Shown: piece after piece, positions 1 to 5,305 of the stretch
How the letters are laid out: each line of letters starts with the position of its first letter
Numbering within the stretch: the first letter of the stretch is position 1
Assembly (NCBI GenBank): GCA_027023345.1
Contig: JALVVO010000067.1
Coordinates: 1-15,187 of the forward strand
Direction of reading: 5' to 3'
From: Thermaceae bacterium
Lineage (GTDB): Bacteria; Deinococcota; Deinococci; Deinococcales; Marinithermaceae
DNA: 15,187 nucleotides
Notes under the pieces: model-generated
What the model saw: only the letters and a program-made list of their open reading frames with translations
Database searches by the model: none
Told to the model about the DNA's origin: nothing
Program-made: the position numbers and the translations under genes

Positions 1-256
1 GGATGTAGTAGAGGCCGGCGTAGAAGTAGGGGTGGGGCCCGGGGCGGGCGTCCTCGGGGTAGTAGAAGCCCTCCGGGCACCAGGGCACGGGCTCCAAGGG
101 CCAGGGGCTCATCCGGCGGAAGGCCTCGGGAGCAAGTTTCAGGGTGTTGACCCGAAGCCCCCGGGCGGGCGGCTCGCCGAGCGCGCGCAGAAAGGCATCG
201 TAATCGGGGCCGAGGAGCCCGGCCATGCGCTTCAGGAAGGCGCCGGGGAAGGCCAC
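1..256 (-). CDS. rsmF: rRNA (cytosine-C5)-methyltransferase, RsmF/NOL1-NOP2-Sun family, N-terminal part
   Basis: The first 85 codons are present and the gene runs off the left edge. The product resembles the N-terminus of the RsmF-type 16S rRNA m5C methyltransferases of Thermus. Features seen include a short helical start, the stretch GLRVNTLKL (strand after the first helices), and a SPWPLEPVPWCPEGFYYP region leading into PHPYFYAGLYYI, which in this family lies just before the SAM-binding Rossmann domain. The catalytic cysteines and SAM motifs lie outside the window. The start is GTG: the codon two positions upstream is an in-frame TAG, so no earlier start exists, although an internal ATG at codon 11 is possible. 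A TACGTT hexamer lies 7 nt upstream of the GTG, which fits a leaderless message. The family call is firm. RsmF rather than another NSUN paralog is recognised from memory of Thermus sequences. Confidence 0.82.
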   Translation of the reverse strand, partial: MAFPGAFLKRMAGLLGPDYDAFLRALGEPPARGLRVNTLKLAPEAFRRMSPWPLEPVPWCPEGFYYPEDARPGPHPYFYAGLYYI

Positions 257-263
257 GGCCTAG

Positions 264-269
264 AACGTA
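264..269 (-). promoter_or_regulatory. candidate -10 element (TACGTT) for the rsmF start
   Basis: TACGTT fits the TANNNT form and ends 7 nt before the GTG start. No Shine-Dalgarno sequence is present and there is almost no room for a leader, so a leaderless transcript is inferred. No clear -35 hexamer was found. It overlaps the divergent -10 candidate of the ACT-domain gene. Confidence 0.4.
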
Positions 270-273
270 TCAT
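268..273 (+). promoter_or_regulatory. candidate -10 element (TATCAT) for the ACT-domain gene
   Basis: TATCAT ends 7 nt before the ATG at 281. This spacing fits leaderless transcription and supports 281 over the upstream in-frame ATG at 272, which lies inside the element. The -35 region is poor. Confidence 0.4.
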
Positions 274-280
274 GGGGGCG

Positions 281-643
281 ATGAAGCTCCAAACGCTCCC
301 CCACCGGCTCTACCTGCTCAGAGCGAAGGCCCTGCCTGAGGCGGCCCTTCGTGCCCCCTTCCTCGTCTTCATCCAAGCCGAGGGGCAGCGCTCCCTGGTC
401 TTGCCCGAGGACTACCTACCCGAAGAGGCCGAGGCCGAGGGCCCCTTCGTCGCCCTCGCCTTCGAGGGTCCCCTGCCGCTCGAGATGATCGGGGTCCTGG
501 GCCGGGTGGGGAGCCTGCTCGCCGAGGTGGGGGTGAGCATCTTCGCCTACTCCGCCTTCGAGACCGACTACATCCTGATCCGCGAGCAGTACAAGAAGCT
601 CGCAATCGAGACCCTCCGGGAAGCCGGGTACCAGGTCGAATGA
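281..643 (+). CDS. ACT domain-containing protein (CASTOR-type ACT)
   Basis: A 120-residue protein. Its C-terminal two thirds resembles the single ACT domains related to the CASTOR family. The stretch from about residue 53 (FVALAFEGPLP) through GVLGRVGSLLAEVGVSIFAY and TDYILIRE to the end has the beta-alpha-beta-beta-alpha-beta pattern and the glycine-rich turn at the strand-helix boundary expected of such domains. ACT domains usually bind amino acids or other small ligands; no ligand or partner can be deduced here. The reading frame stays open far upstream, but 281 is preferred because a -10-like TATCAT lies 7 nt before it. ATG 272 is the alternative. The stop codon overlaps the acpS start (ATGA), so the two genes are probably co-transcribed and translationally coupled. 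Confidence 0.75.
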   Translation: MKLQTLPHRLYLLRAKALPEAALRAPFLVFIQAEGQRSLVLPEDYLPEEAEAEGPFVALAFEGPLPLEMIGVLGRVGSLLAEVGVSIFAYSAFETDYILIREQYKKLAIETLREAGYQVE

Positions 644-1032
644 TCCTCGGGGTGGGGGTGGATCTGGTCGAGGTCGGGCGGATACGCGCCCTTTACGCCC
701 GCCACGGGCGGCGATTCCTCGAGCGCGTCTACCTTCCCGAGGAGATCGCCTACCTCGAGACCCTGGACGACCCCGCCCCCGCCCTAGCCGCGCGCTTCGC
801 CGCCAAGGAGGCCTTCGTCAAGGCCTTTCCCGGCCGCGCCTGGGTCACCGAGGTGGGCCTGGCCCGGGACCCGAGGCCCCGCCTCGTCTTCCGCGGCGCC
901 CTGGCCGAGGAGGTCCGAAGGCTCGGCGTGCGCCCCTGGGTCAGCCTCTCCCACGAGCGCACGCACGCGGTGGCGGTGGTGGTGCTCGAGCTCAGCGCGC
1001 CTGCTCCAAGATCCAGCGAATCATCGCCCTAA
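640..1032 (+). CDS. acpS: holo-[acyl-carrier-protein] synthase
   Basis: AcpS transfers the 4'-phosphopantetheine group from CoA to the serine of apo-ACP, activating it for fatty acid synthesis. The 130-residue product has the two hallmark motifs. One is GVDLVEVGRI near the N-terminus, with Asp8 as a metal ligand. The other is RFAAKEAFVKAF at about residues 52-63, with Glu57 as metal ligand and the CoA-binding lysines. Later elements SLSHERTHAVAVVVLE (strand near the trimer interface) are also present. The length is slightly above the usual 120-126 because of a low-complexity tail (APAPRSSESSP). That tail is encoded in the 41 bases that overlap, tail to tail, with the opposing cytochrome gene. 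The start overlaps the preceding stop by ATGA. Confidence 0.93.
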   Translation: MILGVGVDLVEVGRIRALYARHGRRFLERVYLPEEIAYLETLDDPAPALAARFAAKEAFVKAFPGRAWVTEVGLARDPRPRLVFRGALAEEVRRLGVRPWVSLSHERTHAVAVVVLELSAPAPRSSESSP

Positions 1033-1399
1033 GCTCGAGGTCGGGGACCCTTTTCCGATCCTGGGCCGGCATCACCTTCCGAATGCCGTAGATCGTCACC
1101 GCGTTGGGGTTGAACCACTTCCCCTGGCTCCCCTCGCGGACGCTTTTGAAGAGCTTTTCCTCAGCCCTTGGATCGCCCTTGTAGCGTTCGGCGATGGCGG
1201 CGAACGGGGGCCCCACCAGGGGATTTTTCGTGTCGTGGCAGTTGGTGCAACCGTACTTGTGGAAAAACCCTTTCACCTTCTCAGGCGGAAACGCAAGCGC
1301 TGGGGGCGGGGGGCGGCGCAGGTAGAAAAACGCCCCCGCCGCCAAAGCGAGCACCACTGCAGCCAAGACGAGCAGGTTTCGGTTCGCTCCGCGCAGCAT
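992..1399 (-). CDS. membrane-anchored mono-heme cytochrome c at the end of the nos operon
   Basis: A 135-residue protein with an uncleaved-looking N-terminal membrane segment (about residues 9-27), then RRPPPP and a single cytochrome c domain. The heme site is CTNCH at residues 51-55. Met110 in KVMPAQ is the likely sixth ligand, and a C-terminal helix (LRAMIRWILEQA) closes the class I fold. The domain should sit on the periplasmic side. Its place directly after nosY (stop and start separated by 2 nt, TAGCCATG) suggests translational coupling and a role in electron delivery to NosZ, from a quinol:cytochrome c reductase or the other cytochrome. That role is inferred from context. ATG 1399 is chosen because the membrane segment starts immediately after it; the upstream in-frame codons lie inside nosY and look like another frame. 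Confidence 0.82.
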   Translation of the reverse strand: MLRGANRNLLVLAAVVLALAAGAFFYLRRPPPPALAFPPEKVKGFFHKYGCTNCHDTKNPLVGPPFAAIAERYKGDPRAEEKLFKSVREGSQGKWFNPNAVTIYGIRKVMPAQDRKRVPDLELRAMIRWILEQAR

Positions 1400-1401
1400 G
1401 G

Positions 1402-2202
1402 CTAGAAGTCCTTTCGGGCAAAGACGCGCCCCGCGAGCACCGCAGGCACCACCGTCCAAAGCACGAGGGCCAGGACCGCCGTCGCCGTCCCCAGACCGGT
1501 GCCCAGGAACTTCCGAAAGAGCGCCCCGGTGTAGCCCATCAGGGCGGCGGTGTCGAGGTGCAAGAGCACCAGCACCCGGGCCAGGTCCACCGGGTTCAGC
1601 ATCGAGATACCGATCACCCAGCGGTCGATGGGGTAGGCCTGAGCCAGGATGATGAAGGCGAGCAGCAGGCTGTCGTAAACGAAGGTGAGCACGAACCAGA
1701 CCGCGATCGCGATCCCTAGCGCCCGCACCCGCTCGTCGTTCGACACCCCAACAAAGAGCGCGAGCGAGCTAAAGACCAGGGTGACCATCGCCCCCACGAA
1801 GAGGAGCATCCCGACCGTGGGCCAGTCCACCTCGCCCATCCCCAGGGCGCCGTAGGCGGCGAAGGGAACGGCCACCCCCGACAGGTAGGCGCCGGTGAGC
1901 GAGAGGCCGAGGCCCAGAAGCTGCCCCCAGTAGACGCTGCCCCGCGGGACCGGCTGGGTGAGCACGAGGAGGGCGAAGTCGCGGTTCGCGTAGTGGTACA
2001 TGAGCCCAAGCACGAGGCTCACGAGCGGCACCACCAGGATCACCAGGTTCAAAACGCTCACCGCCGCCTGGGTGGGGTCGTCGCCGAGGTAGAGTAGCCC
2101 CGCGGTCATCAGGCCGACGAGGATCGCGTAGCTCCCGAGCCAGCGGCTCCGCAGCAGGTCGAAGAGCGTGTACTTGAAGATCTTGTAGACGGCTCCCCTC
2201 AC
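1402..2202 (-). CDS. nosY: NosY, membrane permease of the NosDFY transporter
   Basis: A 266-residue ABC-2 type permease with about six hydrophobic segments: roughly residues 23-40, 47-70, 95-118, 125-150, 160-190 and a C-terminal helix before VFARKDF. In characterised systems NosY pairs with the NosF ATPase and periplasmic NosD, and works with NosL in copper delivery and Cu_Z assembly of nitrous oxide reductase. The ANRDFALLVLTQPVPRG region between the second and third segments fits the cytoplasmic coupling loop of this family. The GTG start overlaps the nosF stop (GTGA), so the pair is coupled. The permease at 9564-10322 shares the C-terminal ending VFAR(K/R)D and the overall topology, and is probably a paralog. 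Confidence 0.9.
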   Translation of the reverse strand: MRGAVYKIFKYTLFDLLRSRWLGSYAILVGLMTAGLLYLGDDPTQAAVSVLNLVILVVPLVSLVLGLMYHYANRDFALLVLTQPVPRGSVYWGQLLGLGLSLTGAYLSGVAVPFAAYGALGMGEVDWPTVGMLLFVGAMVTLVFSSLALFVGVSNDERVRALGIAIAVWFVLTFVYDSLLLAFIILAQAYPIDRWVIGISMLNPVDLARVLVLLHLDTAALMGYTGALFRKFLGTGLGTATAVLALVLWTVVPAVLAGRVFARKDF

Positions 2203-2903
2203 GACGCCTCCATAAGGCTCGCCACCGCCCGCTCGAGCCGCTCCTCGCCCGTCTTCGCCCGAAGCTCCTCGAGGTCCCCGGCGAAGACCACCTCGCCCTC
2301 GAGCAGGAAGACCAGGCGGTCGGCGAGCTCCTCGAGCTCGCTCATCACGTGGGAGGTCAGGATCACGGTCTTGCCCCGGTCCCGCTCGGCGGCGACCCGG
2401 TCCTTGAACCGGCTCGAGGCCAGGGGGTCGAGCCCCGCGGTGGGCTCGTCCAGGATCAACACCTCGGGGTCGAAGAGGAAGGCGAGCACCGCCGAGAGCT
2501 TCTGCCGGGTCCCGCCGGAGAGCACCCGGGTGGGCTGCTCCAGGTGGGGGCCGAGGCCAAAGTACGCGAGGAGCTCGTCCAGATCTTGCTTGGGCCGGCC
2601 CCTGAGCTCCTCGATCCAGCGGATCACCTCGCGCACGGTGACGTTCTCGGGAAAGCGGGGGTCCTGGGGCATGTAGCCGATCTTGGCCCGAACCCGGGGG
2701 TTCTTGAGCGCGGGCTCGCCGAGCACGTAGACCCGCCCCCCATCCGGCACCACGAGGCCCAGGATGCTCTTCATCAAGGTGCTCTTCCCAGAGGCGTTCG
2801 GCCCCACCACCGCGGTGACCTTACCCGCAGGGAACTCGGCGGTCACGCCCTTTAGCGCCTCTAGCGCTCCGTATCGCTTGGTAAGTTCTTCCACTCGGAC
2901 CAT
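2199..2903 (-). CDS. nosF: NosF, ATPase of the NosDFY transporter
   Basis: A 234-residue ABC ATPase. Motifs in order are an A-loop tyrosine at residue 11, Walker A GPNASGKST at 34-42, a Q-loop (MPQDP), the signature LSGGTRQK, Walker B VLILDEPTAGLDP and an H-loop histidine in TSH. All catalytic elements are intact. It should power the NosY/NosD complex during nitrous oxide reductase maturation. The ATG at 2903 gives the normal ABC N-terminus (VRVEELTKRYGALEAL), so the 43-base overlap with the end of nosD is probably genuine. No Shine-Dalgarno is visible before it, suggesting translation coupled to nosD. The assignment rests on ABC motifs plus position between nosD and nosY. Confidence 0.92.
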   Translation of the reverse strand: MVRVEELTKRYGALEALKGVTAEFPAGKVTAVVGPNASGKSTLMKSILGLVVPDGGRVYVLGEPALKNPRVRAKIGYMPQDPRFPENVTVREVIRWIEELRGRPKQDLDELLAYFGLGPHLEQPTRVLSGGTRQKLSAVLAFLFDPEVLILDEPTAGLDPLASSRFKDRVAAERDRGKTVILTSHVMSELEELADRLVFLLEGEVVFAGDLEELRAKTGEERLERAVASLMEAS

Positions 2904-4153
2904 AGGATGCGAAACATGAACGGCTGGTCGTCCTCGATCGCCTTGGGGCTGAAGACGGGGAAGATCCGCTCCGCCCGGTCCATAAACTGTACCAAAGGGC
3001 TGTGAAGGAGCACGAGGGCCTGGGGGTAGTTCTCCACCACCAGGGAGAAAAGGCTCACCGGGCGGTAGGGCACGTCGCCGATGCCGTTCTTGTCCAGGTC
3101 GTAGCCCTCGTACTTGTCCCAGTAGTTCTTTAGGTAGGAGTTATAGGACTCGGTGGAGTTGGTGGCCACGTCGAAGGTGTTGCCCAGGAAGTTGTTGTAC
3201 ATGAAGATCATGCCCATGGAGTTCGCGAAGATCCGCATCGCGTAGCCGTTCTGGACGAAGTCGTTGGCGTAGACCGAGGTGCGGTTGGAGCCGTCGGCGT
3301 AGATGCCGACGGTGTTTTTGAAGAAGACGTTCCGGCGGATGTCGGAGTCGTTGATGTCCTTGAGCAAGAGCCCGTAGGACGCCCCGCCCCAGTTGTACTC
3401 GAAGCGGTTTTCCTCCATGCGGGTGCGCTTCGAGTACATCACCGCCACCCCCGCCCCCGAGCGCCGGAAGACGTTGCCCCGGAAGAGGTTGTCCTCGCTG
3501 AACATGAAGTGGAGGCCGTAGCGGACGTGGTCCTCGCTGACGTTGTTGACGATGCGGCTATCCCGGACGAACTCGAGGTAGATCCCGTCCCGGTGGCGGG
3601 CGACGTAGTTACCGACGATGTCCACGTCGAAGGAGTTCCAGAGGTGGATGCCGTTGCCCGAGTAGTTCTCGTTCTCGGCGTTGGAGACGATGCGGTTGTT
3701 GCGGATCATGCAGTGGCGGGACTTCTCCAGGTAGATGGCGAAGAAGTTGTTGACGAAGCGGTTGTTTTCGATGACGCAGTGCTCGGCGTCCACCATCTTG
3801 ACCGCCGCCTGGTCCTTGATGAAGTTGACCCCCGAGCCCCGGAACTCGAAGCCCCGGATCTGCACGCCGTCGGCCTTGACGGTGAGGATCTCGTACTTCC
3901 CCTCGCCGTCGAGGACCGGGAGGTTCTTGCCCAAAAGCACGATGCTCTTATCCAGGACCAGGTTGCCCTCGGCGTAGTGGCCGCCGTCCACCACCACGGT
4001 GTCGCCGTCCTCGGCGAGGGCGAAGGCCTCCTTCAGGGTCCGGACGGGACAGCTCGGGCAGACCGTCAGGGTCTTGGCCCCGGCGGGAGCCAGGGCCAAG
4101 ACCAGGGCAACAAGAAGGCCCCTAGGGAACGCGGCGGATAAACTGCTCCACAT
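2861..4153 (-). CDS. nosD: NosD, periplasmic copper-site maturation protein
   Basis: A 430-residue exported protein: Sec signal peptide (about residues 1-26, ending in APAGA), then a long right-handed beta-helix of CASH/PbH1-type repeats. The repeats show recurrent N-N-x-(F/I/V) turns such as IENNRFVNNFF, IRNNRIVSN and RRNVFFKNTVGIY. NosD sits on NosFY in the periplasm and, with NosL, takes part in Cu_Z assembly of NosZ. Conserved landmarks shared with the second NosD in this window include RYGLHFMFSED, AVMYSKR and the calcium-like loop DLDKNGIGDVPY. The start overlaps the end of nosL by 32 bases and the end overlaps nosF by 43 bases. No other in-frame ATG gives a signal peptide. Confidence 0.93.
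   Translation of the reverse strand: MWSSLSAAFPRGLLVALVLALAPAGAKTLTVCPSCPVRTLKEAFALAEDGDTVVVDGGHYAEGNLVLDKSIVLLGKNLPVLDGEGKYEILTVKADGVQIRGFEFRGSGVNFIKDQAAVKMVDAEHCVIENNRFVNNFFAIYLEKSRHCMIRNNRIVSNAENENYSGNGIHLWNSFDVDIVGNYVARHRDGIYLEFVRDSRIVNNVSEDHVRYGLHFMFSEDNLFRGNVFRRSGAGVAVMYSKRTRMEENRFEYNWGGASYGLLLKDINDSDIRRNVFFKNTVGIYADGSNRTSVYANDFVQNGYAMRIFANSMGMIFMYNNFLGNTFDVATNSTESYNSYLKNYWDKYEGYDLDKNGIGDVPYRPVSLFSLVVENYPQALVLLHSPLVQFMDRAERIFPVFSPKAIEDDQPFMFRILWSEWKNLPSDTER
3074..3100 (-). other. EF-hand/dockerin-like acidic loop in NosD (DLDKNGIGD)
   Basis: Encodes D-x-D-x-N-G-x-x-D followed by VPY, the spacing of a calcium-binding loop. The same position in the second NosD (12466-12492) reads DLDGDGYSD-VPY, so the loop is kept in both paralogs. 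Metal binding is inferred from the pattern only. Confidence 0.45.
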
Positions 4154-4610
4154 TCTCGGGGTTGAATCCGGACTCGCGGATCACGTTGGGCAGGTCGGAC
4201 CAAAGGAGCTCGAGTCCGTCCACCTCGGCCTTGAGCTTCTCCAGGTCCCGCTTGGTGGCGAAGGCGGTGATCCCCAGGCTCATCGGGCTCCTAAGCCCGG
4301 TGCTCTGGAGGTAATAGGCCTCCTCCGCGGGGATGAGCTTCCCCGGGTGGGCGAAGTCGGTGACGTAGGCGGCGGCGACGTCCTCGGGCTTCAGGTCGTA
4401 CATCATGAACGCCACCATGCACTCCACCGAGTCGAACTTGTAGACCTTGCCCTTCTTGGTAATGAGCTCGGCGCCGTAGCGGGGGTCGGCGATGATCATC
4501 TTGCAGAAGGCGCAGATGTCCTGGCCGTACTCGATGGGCACGGGCCCCTTCGGCCGACAGGCAGCAAGCAAGGCGACGAGCGCGAGAAGAAGGAGAAGGA
4601 AGCGTCGCAT
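4122..4610 (-). CDS. nosL: NosL, copper-chaperone lipoprotein
   Basis: A 162-residue lipoprotein. The signal peptide ends in the lipobox L-A-A-C with Cys18 as the lipidated residue. Next come the NosL motif C-x2-C-x-M (CAFCKM, residues 33-38) and the second conserved block FDSVECM (59-65). These are the likely Cu(I)-related positions, although the exact ligands are not settled by sequence. NosL delivers copper to NosZ or to NosD in known systems. The ATG lacks a Shine-Dalgarno but has TAGAAT ending 6 nt upstream, so a leaderless message from an internal promoter is possible in addition to read-through from nosZB. It starts 14 nt after the nosB-like stop and overlaps nosD by 32 bases. Two further NosL-like genes lie at 10326-10829 and 10891-11514. 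Confidence 0.93.
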   Translation of the reverse strand: MRRFLLLLLALVALLAACRPKGPVPIEYGQDICAFCKMIIADPRYGAELITKKGKVYKFDSVECMVAFMMYDLKPEDVAAAYVTDFAHPGKLIPAEEAYYLQSTGLRSPMSLGITAFATKRDLEKLKAEVDGLELLWSDLPNVIRESGFNPENVEQFIRRVP

Positions 4611-4616
4611 ACCGCG

Positions 4617-4622
4617 ATTCTA
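4617..4622 (-). promoter_or_regulatory. candidate internal -10 element (TAGAAT) for nosLDFY
   Basis: TAGAAT matches TANNNT and ends 6 nt before the nosL ATG, where no ribosome binding site is visible. It lies between the nosB-like stop and nosL. No good -35 was seen. It would allow leaderless expression of nosLDFY separately from nosZ. Confidence 0.4.
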
Positions 4623-4624
4623 CG

Positions 4625-5218
4625 CTAGGCCGTAGCCCCCCGCCTAGCCTTGCCCGCCTGCCAGGTGACCAAGAGCGCGAGCGCCGCCACCAGAAAGCCC
4701 GCCACCAACACGTAGAACCCCGCCGCCGGCTCGGAGCGGATAAGGAAGTTCATGAACTGCTTCTCACCAAACATCGGCGGGACGTAGCCCTCGATCCGGA
4801 TGGGCGCACGGGGGTCCACGGTGTGGCCGAACTGCCAGAGCCGGTAGTAGAAGTCCACAAGCCCGAAGAGGGCGTAGAGGATGTAGTAACCGAACCACCA
4901 CTTGAAGGCCCGCAGGCTCCCGGTGAAGGCGACCCAGAGCCCCCAGAGCGTCAGGATGACGGTAAGCACGGGGAGGACCTTGAACTCCCAGTACATCTCC
5001 TCGGTGATCTTCATGAAGCCCACGTAGTGGTTCAGGTCGTTGATGATGTAGACCTGGCCGGTGAGCTTGTGCAGCCAGATCCACATGTTCAGGCCCTCGC
5101 GGTACTGGGGCGCCTCCAGGTAATAGTGCCAGAGCGGGAAGAAGAAGGCCGAGATCGCAATGAGCGCCGAGATGGCCACGAGCACCCGCCCCAGGAGGGG
5201 CATCTTCGCCTTGGTCAT
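4625..5218 (-). CDS. nosB: NosB-like polytopic membrane protein of clade II nos clusters
   Basis: A 197-residue integral membrane protein with about four hydrophobic segments: roughly residues 9-31, 80-98, 105-124 and 164-187. An aromatic-rich extracytoplasmic loop (WHYYLEAPQYREGLNMWIW) follows the first. I see no catalytic or metal motif. Clade II (atypical) nos operons typically encode a small membrane protein of unknown function, NosB, directly after nosZ; position, size and topology fit, so the symbol is assigned mainly from context. The start is ATG 5218, which has a perfect GGAGGTGA ribosome binding site 8 nt upstream. Upstream in-frame codons would bury that site. Two stable hairpins separate it from nosZ. 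Confidence 0.7.
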   Translation of the reverse strand: MTKAKMPLLGRVLVAISALIAISAFFFPLWHYYLEAPQYREGLNMWIWLHKLTGQVYIINDLNHYVGFMKITEEMYWEFKVLPVLTVILTLWGLWVAFTGSLRAFKWWFGYYILYALFGLVDFYYRLWQFGHTVDPRAPIRIEGYVPPMFGEKQFMNFLIRSEPAAGFYVLVAGFLVAALALLVTWQAGKARRGATA

Positions 5219-5226
5219 GCCGAACC

Positions 5227-5234
5227 TCACCTCC
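5227..5234 (-). promoter_or_regulatory. ribosome binding site of the nosB-like gene
   Basis: GGAGGTGA, fully complementary to the expected 16S rRNA 3' end, lies 8 nt before ATG 5218 and fixes this start over an in-frame ATG 36 bases upstream. Confidence 0.85.
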
Positions 5235-5254
5235 CAATCCCTATCCTTCAGCAA

Positions 5255-5285
5255 GGGGCCGGGACGTGTGCCCCGCCCCGGCCCC
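5255..5285 (-). other. GC-rich hairpin between nosZ and the nosB-like gene
   Basis: A 9-bp perfect stem (GGGGCCGGG/CCCGGCCCC) with a 13-nt loop lies 20 nt downstream of the nosZ stop. It is followed on the minus strand by TTGCTG rather than a U-run. It looks more like a 3' stabiliser, processing signal or partial terminator than a full terminator, because the downstream genes belong to the same pathway. Confidence 0.55.
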
Positions 5286-5289
5286 CTTA

Positions 5290-5304
5290 CGCGGCTAACC
5301 CGCG
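5290..5304 (-). other. small hairpin directly after the nosZ stop codon
   Basis: A 5-bp stem CGCGG/CCGCG with a 5-nt loop begins 1 nt after the nosZ stop. Together with the larger hairpin next to it, it forms a tandem structure at the nosZ 3' end. Confidence 0.4.
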
Positions 5305-5305
5305 C

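Noticed and set aside
32..280. Upstream extension of the ACT-domain frame to an earlier ATG
   Set aside because: This part overlaps the rsmF coding sequence on the other strand, has no ACT-like content, and the promoter-like TATCAT falls just before 281.
3509..4141. Plus-strand open frame opposite nosD, with alternating acidic and valine residues
   Set aside because: It mirrors the beta-helix repeat codons of nosD in antisense and has no recognisable start signal or domain.
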